Positions 23,903 through 35,300 of a DNA stretch of 64,000 nucleotides are shown here, one piece after another. Under the pieces are notes generated by a model that saw only the letters and a program-made list of their open reading frames with translations, did no database searches and was not told the DNA's origin. Source of the DNA: Dysidea avara (Eukaryota; Porifera; Demospongiae; Dictyoceratida; Dysideidae); NCBI RefSeq assembly GCF_963678975.1, contig NC_089275.1, positions 23,063,977 through 23,127,976 on the forward strand. The letters run 5' to 3'. The translations under genes were made by a program, and so were the position numbers. Every line of letters begins with the position of its first letter. Positions within the stretch are counted from its first letter, which is position 1.

Positions 23903-24286
23903 GGCCACTCCAAATAAATTCTCTGTTTCCCGTCCTGGACTCAAGCATATTTTCATGCGGGTGGGCGGTCCATTTCCATTATTTCATTTTAAGATTGGCA
24001 GCTTTTCAAGCCATTATTTTCCTGGCACAACCATAAAAAGCAGCATTAAAGCATGCTTAAGCTTGATCTTTCCTTTTTAAGTTGCAAAAATAACACACGC
24101 GTTAAATGTGGGCCAACTTGATAGCTGGCACTGCTGACACCGTTCCGAGATGGCTTTTACTGAGCCTGTCAGTATGCAAGAATAACCGGAAAATAATGGA
24201 AGAATACGGAATAATGGAAGTTTTAGAGCTGACAGTAACCAAATGCGGGCAGTGGACGGGAAACAGAGAATTTATTTGGAGTGGCC
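23903..24286. mobile_element. Harbinger-type MITE, 384 bp, TSD TAA
   Basis: Long inverted ends beginning GGCCACTCCAAATAAATT and continuing through CTGTTTCCCGTCC. The 3-bp duplication TAA lies on both sides. A second copy at 47571-47935 is flanked by TTA. A TWA duplication with GG-starting inverted ends is the PIF/Harbinger signature. No open frame of note. Confidence 0.8.
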
Positions 24287-25066
24287 TAATCTTTGAGTTG
24301 GAGGCATCTCATGGAATGGGGCAAAAGTCTGTCCCATGAGACTCGCATGTGGGTGCATAACCTCCCCCAGCCTGACATGTATTTATAATTTAGCTTATGA
24401 TTTTTGTGTTTTATTAGTATTTGCACTGCTTATATATTCACAATAATATACACATATTTTGAATCTAGTCTCCCAGATCTAGGGGTGGGCTTTGGGTGGG
24501 GACAGACTTTTTCCAACTTTCCATGTGGCCATCTGTGCACTCTTTTCTGACGCATGATTTAGAGAGTTATCCTTATAATGCTCACCATTTCCTGCCTATG
24601 CTTTGCATTGTGGAACCATTTACCCTATTGCATCTACCTGGTCATCAACTACAAGCTGTCAGTAAGTAACATTATTGCATACCTCCAAACATTAACCTTG
24701 TTTAAACTCCATTTAAATATATCATTGCAACTAACATTTAAACTGACTTATGTATTTGCATCTAAATCCAAAAGCCATGTGGGTATACGTGCAGCAGTGA
24801 TATTTTTGGCTAGAAAAGACCAAAAGATCATATTTAGGACTATGGTATTAGTTTTAAATGGTAAACTGTAACTAAAACTGAACTCTTAAAATCTAAGATC
24901 TACAACTATAACTAAAATGTATTGAAGATGGTAACTAAAAATATAAAAATTTAACATCTAAAATATATTAATGGTGGTAACTAAAACTTTAACTAAAACT
25001 TTTTTCTATCTACAGCTATAACTAAAACTAAGTCAAATGCCTTACTAAAACAACACTACATTCAAC

Positions 25067-26306
25067 TTGTACTTAAACATCAAGTATCATCTGAAACACT
25101 CTCAGAAAAATTCACTGGCAATTATTACACCATTCACTATACCATCAATCATCAATAGTAAAGAAAGTGGATCCCTAGCTCAGCTTAAATGTTCACAAAC
25201 TAACACTGATACAAAATAAATATGAGGTAACCAGACTTCCACATACACAAAATCAAACTGCTGCACTAATAGACTCCCTTACCTTTTCTTCAGAACTGGT
25301 GAATCTTGGTTATTTGTGGAGGAACATTTCTCATGCAGGCCCTGTGAAACCATGAGTATAGTTTATGTCCCATTCAATGGCCTTGTATATATAGGAATTG
25401 TAGTTCTGAGGGAGCTCAAGCTAGACTAGACAGTCTTTCTTCTTCAGTTGGAAGTGCATGATTTAAGTACAATCAGGATCCATGGGGACTCCAAATTTAA
25501 CCTCTGGCTTTCATTTGTCTTCTTAATCCATGTTATACTCCCATATGAAGCCCATCCCACCTCCCCTATTCCTACACATGCTACCAGAATGAAAAAAAAA
25601 AATCTGCCCAAAACAGGCAGAAATCTTACAGTATACACCAACAGAGTGATAGCTAATTATAATAAACAGATAATACTTGGTGTGAATATATTCGCATAGC
25701 TTTAGTCCTTAATTTCCCAATATCTTTTATATCTAAAATCGAACAGTTACACTCTTCGCTTCAAAATCTCATAACTCTTGTATACTAGCAGCTATCATCA
25801 CAAAATTTTAGCAGCACTTCTCTACATAAAAGTAGTATCGATAGGATGGTATCTAAATAGATCTATGATGTAATCACTAATCATGAGCGGGTAGATCAAC
25901 ATGTACATTACAATTTAATAGGTGTACAGTCTGTTTATTTGCAACTTTACTGGGTAACTACACCATTTAGTTACAAGTAGAAAAAAATTCAGGGAAAAAG
26001 ATTACCGTATGATGGTTTTACAATGAAAATAGTGTCACGTGGGAAAATACTAGAACATATGTGGATGACTTGCTTTAAAGGATCTTTATGCTGTCTAAAA
26101 AAATATTTAAAGTCAAAAAATGTATGGCAAAATCTATTTGTGGGAGACCAAGGGTTAGACACTGAGAAGTACAATCACCGTATCTACCAACAATGCTTTG
26201 TGCATTCAGGTTTTCATTAAATTCAGTTACAAACATATTTAATCCACTAATCCCATGTAATAGTGAGTTCTGCATAAATACATACAATTAAAGATGACAA
26301 TAGCAT
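25067..26306. other. Intergenic DNA between the SRCR and HMIT-like genes
   Basis: No gene is firmly seen. A short minus-strand open piece at about 25284-25346, with acceptor- and donor-like edges, encodes HEKCSSTNNQDSPVLKK; it is too short to assign. Confidence 0.4.
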
Positions 26307-29300
26307 TTACAATTGAATACTTTCACAATCTGTTCTGACTGGTTTACGAGGCTTGCTACTGCGCCAGGTAAGAAAATAAGGTCTGACGAACAACCGTTCT
26401 ATTCCTTCCAATGGTTGTTTGCTTGTTTCAGGAAGAAGAAAAATTACAAAGAACGTTAGAATAAGTGCTATTGTCCCATACACCACTAGTGCATTAGGTG
26501 TCCCTAACAAGTCAAACACTGTCAAGAATGTTAAGTTGATCAGTAAGTTTGTAATCCAGTTAAATAGTGAAGACAATGATGCACACTGACCTCTTGCCCA
26601 CATGGGGTAAATCTCAGAGTTGATTATCCATGGTAGTGAAATTAAACCTGATGCAAAGCTAGCAACATACATTAACAATGCCACTAATGACATTATTGCA
26701 AACTTGCTCTCAGGACAATGGTCATAATACCATTTGCTATCATTTACCAATCTGTATCCAACTTCATAATCTTCAAGTATTATACATTTGGTTCCATTTG
26801 CTCTAAACTTAGAATGGTCTTCACTACCCTCACTACATGTTCCATTGGAATAATCATAACCAACTTTAACAGTACAAAATCCACAATTAGAGTTAGCTAC
26901 ACAAGTTCCACACTTGTCGTAGTCACACTTCCCACCTTCAAACAAAGGTGTGGCTGAAAGACTACTCTTGTTCTCCAAGTAAAATGAAGTTGCCAGTATA
27001 TACAGAAATATAAAAGTACCAGTACTGGATGCAATGAATAGTTTTCGTCTACCAACTCTCTCTACTAGCAAGGCACCAGCTATCTTCGTAAGGAGATTAG
27101 CAAAGGATGGCACTACTGAAAACCAAACAGCATCTCGTACACTAAATCCAGCCATTCTTAGGATTGTAGAACTATATGACGTAACTGCTGTAGGTCCACT
27201 CATTGCAGAAAGCACTTGAAGACTACAGCCTAAGAATACTGCATACAATACTTCTTTACTATGGAAAATCCGTCTGATAGATTGTATCATACCTGTATAA
27301 AGAACACATGCAAGTCTCTAATATAAACCGGCTATTTGTTGTGCTCTATAACAGCTACACATGTTACTATCAAGTTATTACACATGATCAAGATTGCATT
27401 TGTAAATGAACATGCACAGATATAGGTAGTCCCATGTAGCCAGACCACTTTTCTTCCTTTTGTGTGTGGGTGGGAGAAAAGGGTCTGGCAAACATAGAAA
27501 TCATAGCATAGTACCGTTGTTCTGGCAGTTGACAGGTTCTGGGGGATTCTATTGTGTGGCTTCTGATTGGAAGAAAGGACTTTTGATTGGTGTAGAACAC
27601 ATTGATCCCATAGAAGTGTAAACATGAAGAAGTGAGTTAAGGGCTTGTGTTTGTATGGGATTGATGTCATCCATACCAATTGGAAGCCGTGCAATAGAAT
27701 CCCCAGAATCTGTTGACTTCCAGAGCAAAAGTTCTATGCTACAGTATGTTCATCCGACTCTTTTTTCCCAACCACATACAAAAGGAAAAAGTAGTCTGGC
27801 TATGTGAAACTAACACATAGGTACCGGTGCAAACAGGCACTGTTCTGGGGTATCACCAGTTTCCAGAAACTAGTCAGTATTTTTTAAGATTGAAAGTTCA
27901 CGAGTACCATTGATATAGTCTAATAGAACAATCTAAAGTTCTCTGAAGCCAAAATCAATTAATTTTATTACCTACTAACATTGGTACTTGCCCTAAAACA
28001 ATGTTTTTGGAAGCATAAAAATATCATCAACAAAATTATGGTATATTAATGATTGTTGTATTAGGGTGACTGCTCTATTAGAGTATCTTGAGTTTCTACC
28101 AAATGAATACCACCTAGGAAACTTTTATGCACTATGCCATATGCTAGGTTGATTTAACAGTTGGTTGGGTAGCTATTACAGTGGAATCTCAGTTATCCAG
28201 ACCCCTTTTATCCGGATTCTCAGTTAACCGAACTATGGAAACGGCTGCTCTATTAGACTAGTAACTGTTCTATTAGGGTAGTTGATATTTTCTTTATGCT
28301 ATTATAATGCTATTTATACAGTTTCAGAGATACAGACTTTTCAGACTTATGAACCATCCCTGGTCCCAAGGGGTCCAGATAACTGAGGTTCCACTATATA
28401 ACTGAACATTTGCCTGACTGCTGTATTAGTGTGACTGTTCTATTAGAGTATCTTGATCTTGATGTAAAAGACACACTCTATTATATTACAAGTAATGATT
28501 TGCTCAGTGCACCAATATACTCATTACTTATTGAGCTTGCTGGCTACTCTTACTGAGGTTTTGAGCCTACAGGGAATATTTACACTGTTGTTGTACATTT
28601 TTTTGTATGTGTGGATAAGGTAGATATGGAGCAACTATGAGGCCCTCTTGGGATACATTACAAAGTAGGACACAGGGAAAAATGCCCCAGTTGCCCTTCC
28701 TGTTAGCAGCCCTGGTTGTCCCCCTAGTTCCTGTATTACAGCTGCAATATAGTGTGAGAACATGTGGGTGTACATGCACCCATCAATTTTGATCATTAAT
28801 TACTAACATGATGTAATCAACAAAGCTTCAAAGCTTTGGTGGCTTTCTTGCAAGAAGTTTCGGAGGTTAAAACTTTTCATTCAAGCCCTAATGTGAATGT
28901 GTGCGTGTACGCAAGTCAAATGCAATACACACCTAATTTCCTTTTACGGTTATCTTCATAGTCTGTAATAATTTCATTTAATTCCTTTTCAACATACTCA
29001 CTACTGCGTATCTTCTTCATCACACTGCGAGCTTTCTCTGCCTTCCCATGATACACCAGCCATCGTGGAGTTTCAAAGAGAAAACACAGAGCTGCAATCA
29101 TGCAAAGTGAAGGTAACAGCGTGAAGCTGAACATCAACCTAAGAAAGCAAAAAGAACTGACATATCAATGAGTTAAATTAAAGCACAGAGGGCTCTTAGA
29201 ACTGAAAGTATTCCAGTTACCAAACAAATATAATCACACATATACAGTATGTATTTCTACAACTATTACAATGGTGCAAAACATTTTAGTGTGTCGTGTG

Positions 29301-32300
29301 GCCCAACAAGCTGGACACCATACCAGTGTGATATTAACAGGAAGACAACACAGATATGTAGCACTGCCATCGTAATCTGAATGAAACAATTTTGATGGTG
29401 GAGTTGCTTGCCTGGTAACAGAGTACACACATCAAATTCAAAGGAAATGGCTCCAGCCATTTCTGAGATACAAGCAACCAAAATTTTTGGATTTTTCTTT
29501 GTCTTTTTTTTCTTCTTTTTTCGCACACTTCACAAAAGTTCCTACATATAAAACACAAACACATCATGCAACCGAGTTGAAATTTGGTCTTCATAGGGTC
29601 ATGTCTACAAGGTATACCGCATCAAACAATAAGTTGAAAACCAGCTTGTAGATAGATTAACCATCACTTAGCCTTTGGTGGTTTTAAAGAAAGCCTGTAG
29701 ACATGACACCAAATGTGTGTAACAATTATGTGATCAAACTTCATCTTCATAACAAAACCATTAATTGTCAAACCTACCAGGCAAACCACTTAGGGTATGT
29801 AGATCAATTAATCGTTATAGAAAAGTCTTTCAGTGGTTGAAAAATGAAAAGCATTGAGTATGAAAGCCAACTATATGTGATTGTTGTTGGATTAAGCTAG
29901 CTATAATATCTGTACAGAAATCTTGCACAGCTGATTGAATCAGTGAGCAGTTGTATACCTAATAGATACAGTTGATCACAAAAGTATGTGACAACTGGTT
30001 GAAAATGCTTGAAGAAACAATCAGTGTTATCATTAAAGCACACCAAAAGAAACGGGAGGGCACAATCGATTATACAGAACACTGCGGCTACAAAGAAGGA
30101 TTGGAATATTTCAGATTGTGGTACAGTCATTTCTAGATGTGCTGGATGTTCAGAGCTGCCACTATACCCTTATTAACCAGAATCCATGCACAAGTTGGTC
30201 CCAGGATTTATTGTAACAAAGCTATCAGCAACATATATGGAAAATTTATATATCCATACACATGCATGCTATTACTATAATGTCTGTTGCTATTCGGTCA
30301 TCACCCGCTCATCTTAATCATGTGTTTGTACCATGTTTGTATGAATCAACACATGAATATCTAATTTATAGATGTTACAAGTAGGTAACAGCCAGCTAGT
30401 AGACATTGAATTAATGCAGAATTCTCAGCTTAATGGCGGGCTAGATAGAGACATATTGACTATTGTCTCTTCAATATGGCATATATAGTCCTCATGTTCA
30501 GTCTCCTGTTCAGAATTGCTGTGTGTAGACATGTACTTTGGTGGTTTATGGCTAACACAACATTTAGTAATCGTTCAGTATTACTGGAGAAGTTGTGGTA
30601 TTGCATTGGTTTTATAATTGTAGCACAAAATTTTCTGCACAGCATATATTCATGCATTTTCTCCACAATTTTTCCCTGTTGTAGATTTGTCTACTTGCAG
30701 CTATAGCTAACTATCAGCATGAGTTGATTTAATTGCAGACAATTACTTGGCTGTGGCCAACAATGAATAGCAGCTATGATGTCTTTTGTTACCGGTCTGG
30801 TATTATCTGTTACCAAGGTAAAGTCTGATCATTGCACTCAGCATCAGTGACTGCTAGCTCTTACTGTACAGACTCAACAAGCAGCCTACACAAGTATCTA
30901 CTGGATACCATGATTTACTACATAGATACTGCAGACATGCAAAAGTTGACTTTCTAACAGATATTACTATCTAATCCAAAACAACCAAGCTGTAAAAAAA
31001 GTGTGCGGCCCTCAGAAAGGCTATGGTGAAAAAAGATGTAAAATCCAAGGTGGCGGCCAAGAAATGGCTGTGATGGTAGGTTAATGGTAAAAATTTTAAT
31101 AACGACAATTCAGGTGAATTTTTGTGCCGCTTCACAAAATTTACCTGAATTGTCATTATTAAAATTTTTACCATTAACCTACCATCACAGCCATTTCTTG
31201 GCCGCCACCTTGGATTTCACATCTTTTTTCACCATAGCCTTTCTGAGGGCCGCACACTTTTTTTACAGCTTGGCTGTTTTGGATTAGATTTCATTTCTTT
31301 TTGTATTTGTATATCCCAAAGCCGGCCTATGGCCAGCTTTGGGAATTTTTTAACCTATGTTTTTTTCTTTACTACAGGAAGAAGAAAAGATGAAGTAGAT
31401 GCACTTTAAATATTTTATCAGTAAATGTACAAATTATATATATGTGACCGGATTTGCGAAAAGGGGTCTTCCACACACATCCAATTTACGAATTTTGGCA
31501 GTTCATAATGTCAGATAGGAAAATAGCATTGCCTTGAAATTTGGACAGTGATGAGTAACAACATAGGTTAATGCATGAACAAAATTTCAGGTTAGTATCT
31601 TCTTTGAGCACAAAGGTATGGTCATTCAAGTTCATAGAATTGGATGTGTGTGGAAGACCCTTTTTCGTAAATCCGGTCACATATAATACATATGTGACCG
31701 GATTTGCGAAAAGGGGCCTTCCACACATCCAATTTGCCAACTTTGACAATTGATAACTTCAGATTGGAAAGAGCTATTGCCTTGAAATTTGGGCAGTGGT
31801 GATTTCTTTGCAGCTGAACTCTCTACATGATGGTTTCTTTTTAGCTGAACTCTCTACAAGGTAATTTCTTCTAGCTGATCTCTCTACAGGGTGATTTGTT
31901 TGTATAGCTGAACTATCTACAAGGTAACTTCTTCTAGCTGATCCCTCTACAGGGTGATTTGTTTGTAGCTGAATTCTGTACAGGTGATTTGTTTGCAGCT
32001 GAGCTCTTTACGGTTTCTTTGTAGCTGAACTCTCTACAAAGTAACTTCTTCTAACTGATCTTTCTACAGGGTGATTTGTTTGTAGCTGAACTATCTACAA
32101 GGTAATTTCTTCTAGCTGATCTCTCTACAGGGTGATTTGTTTGTAGCTGAATTCTGTACAGGTGATTTGTTTGCAGCTGAGCTCTTTACAGAATGGTTTC
32201 TTTGTAGCTGAACTCTCTACAAGGTAACCTTTCTAGCTGATGTCTCTACAAGGTGACTAGTTTGTAGCTGAACTCTCTACATGGTGGTTTCTTTTTGTAA

Positions 32301-35300
32301 CTGAACTTTCTACAAGGTGACTTCTTCTAGCTGATCTTTCAATAGGGTGATTTGTTTGTAGCTTCACTCTCTACAAGGTAACTTCTTCTAGCTGATCTCT
32401 CTACAGGGAGATTTGTTTGTAGCTGAACTCTCTACAGGTGATTTGTTTGTAGCTGAATTCTGTACAGGTGATTTGTTTGCAGCTGAGCTCTTTACAGAAT
32501 GGTTTCTTTGTAGCTGAACTCTCTACAAGGTAACTTTTCTAGCTGATGTCTCTACAAGGTGACTAGTTTGTAGCTGAACTCTCTACATGGTGGTTTCTTT
32601 TTGTAACTGAACTTTCTACAAGGTGACTTCTTCTAGCTGATCTTTCAATAGGGTGATTTGTTTGTAGCTTCACTCTCTACAAGGTAACTTCTTCTAGCTG
32701 ATCTCTCTACAGGGAGATTTGTTTGTAGCTGAACTCTCTACAGGTGATTTGTTTGTAGCTGAATTCTGTACAGGTGATTTGTTTGCAGCTGAGCTCTTTA
32801 CAGAATGGTTTCTTTGTAGCTGAACTCTCTAAAAGGTAACTTCTTCTAACTGATCTTTCTACAGGGTGATCTGTTTGTAGCTGAACTATCTACATGGTAA
32901 TATCTTCTAGCTGATCTCTCTACAGGGTGATTTGTTTGGAGCTAAATTCTGTACAGGTGATCTGTTTGCAGCTGAGCTCTTTACAGAATGGTTTCTTTGT
33001 AGCTGAACTCTCTACAAGGTAATTTCTTCTAGCTGATCTCTCTACAGGGAGATTTGTTTGTAGCTGAACTCTCTACAAGGTAACTTTTCTAGCTGATGTC
33101 TCTACAAGGTGGCTAGTTTGTAGCTGAACTCTCTACATGGTGGTTTCTTTGTAACTGAAATTTCTACAAGGTGACTTCTTCTAGCTGACCTTTCAATAGG
33201 ATGATTTGTTTGTAGCTTCACTCTCTACAAGGTAACTTCTTCTAGCTGATCTCTCTACAGGGAGATTTGTTTGAAGCTGAACTTTCTAAATGATGGTTTC
33301 TTTGTAGCTGAACTCTCTACAAGGTAATTTCTTCTAGCTGATCTCTCTACAGAGAGATTTGTTTGCAGCTGAACTATCTACAAGGTAACTTCTTCTAGCT
33401 GATCTCTCTACAGGGAGATTTGTTTGTAGCTGAACTCTCTACAGGTGATTTGTTTGAAGTTGAACTTTCTAAATGATGGTTTCTTTGTAGCTGAACTCTC
33501 TACAAGGTAATTTCTTCTAGCTGATCTCTCTACAGGGAGATTTGTTTGTAGCTGAACTATCTACAAGGTAACTTCTTCTAGCTGATCTCTCTACAGGGTG
33601 ATTTGTTCATAGCTGAATTCTGTACAGGTGATTTGTTTGCAGCTGAGCTCTTTACAAAATGGTTTCTTTGTAGCTGAACTCTCTACAAGGTAACTTCTTC
33701 TAACTGATCTTTCTACAGGGCAATTTGTTTGTGGCAGAATTTTATACAGGGTGATTTCTTTGCAGCTGAACTCTCTACATGGTGGTTTCTTTGTAGCTGA
33801 GCTCTCTACAAAGTAACTTCTTCTAGCTGATCTCTCTACAGGGTGATTTGTTTGTAGCTGAACGATCTACAAGGTAACTTCTTCTAGCTGATCTCTCTAC
33901 AGGGTGGTTTCTTTGTAGTTGAACTCTCTACAAGATAACTTCTTAGACTAGCTGATCTCTCTACAGGGTGATTTGTTTGTAGCTGAACGATCTACAAGGT
34001 AACTTCTTCTAGCTGATCTCTCTACAGGGTGGTTTCTTTGTAGCTGAACTCTCTAAAAGGTAACTTCTTCTAACTGATCTTTCTACAGGGCAATTTGTTT
34101 GTGGCTGCATTTTCTACATGGTGATTTCTTTGCAGCTGAACTCTCTATACATGGTCGTTTCTTTGTAGCTGAACTCTCTACAAGGTAATTTCTTCTAGCT
34201 GATCTCTCTACAGGGAGATCTGTTTGTAGCTGAACTATCTACAAGGTAACTTCTTCTAACTGATCTTTCTACAGGGCAATTTGCTTGTGGCAGAATTTTA
34301 TACAGGGTGATTTCTTTGCAGCTGAACTCTCTACGTGGTGGTTTCTTTGTAGCTGAACTCTCACCAAAGTAATTTCTTCTAGCTGATCTCTCTACAGGGT
34401 GATTTGTTTGTAGCTGAACTCTCTACAAGGTAACTTCTTCTAGCTGATGTCTCTACAAAGTCACTAGTTTGTAGCTGAGCTCTCTACATGGTGGTTTCTT
34501 TGTAACTGAACTCTCTACAAGGTGACCTCTTCTAGCTGATCTTTCTACACGGTGATTTGTTTGAAGCTGAACTCTCTACAAGGTAACTTCTTCTAGCTGA
34601 TCTCTCTACAGGGAGATTTGTTTGTAGCTGAACTCTCTACATGATGGTTTCTTTGTAGCTGAACTCTCTACAAAGTAACTTCTTCTAGCTAATATCTCTA
34701 CAGAGAGATTTTGTTTGTAGCTGAACTCTCTACATGATGGTTTCTTTGTAGCTGAACTCTCTGCAAGGTAACTTCTTCTATTAATCTCTCCACAGGACGA
34801 TTTGTTTGTAGCTGAACTCTCTACATGGTGGTTTCTTTGTAGCTGAACTCTATACAAGGTGATTTTTTCTAGCTGAACTATCCATTTCCATAGTTGCATG
34901 AACTCCCTACAAGGTAACTTCTTCTAGCTGATCTCTCTACAGGGTGACTTGTGTGTAGCTGATCTCTATACAGGTTTCTTGTTTCTAGCTGATCTCTTGA
35001 ATTCTCTTCAGGGTGACTGCTCTATTAGGATGACTGCTCTATTAGAGTATCTCGATCTCGCACTTGCTGCACCAAGTTGGATTTCGTGTTATAACTCCGT
35101 GGCTTTAAGTCTGATTCTTCTACACCATTGATGAGCCTTTCTAAGATGATTACTCCATCTGTACAACGATTTTCAAAGCATTACCCGAAGCGGTTTATCT
35201 GGTAGGCGTGGCAAGCAGTCGTTATTTTTATTAGCTAATCTCGATTGCGTAATTGTTACACACTGCTGGTTTTTTCGTTGTATCTTCCTGTTTTTTAGCT

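Larger units (their letters stand above)
22399..25058. mobile_element. hAT-like non-autonomous element, 2.66 kb, TSD CATTCAAC
   Basis: Perfect 17-bp inverted ends TAGTGTTGTTTTAGTAA, with an 8-bp direct duplication CATTCAAC outside (22391-22398 and 25059-25066). The 8-bp duplication and the TAGTG start fit the hAT superfamily. Subterminal ACTAAAACTAAAA repeats line both ends, as hAT transposase-binding regions often do. No transposase is recognisable. The interior is a landing site for other repeats (23315-23880 and 23903-24286). Confidence 0.8.

Noticed and set aside
30971-31287. Two small genes encoding almost the same 67-residue protein on opposite strands
   Set aside because: They are the two arms of one palindrome; similarity is forced by the DNA symmetry.
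34606-34899. 97-codon open frame with repeated ESSATKKPSC-like units
   Set aside because: It is a translation of the minisatellite, with no start context and no reason to be coding.
31795-34990. CRISPR array, because of regular ~30-bp repeats
   Set aside because: Units are contiguous and variable, without unique spacers, and the genome is eukaryotic with introns.
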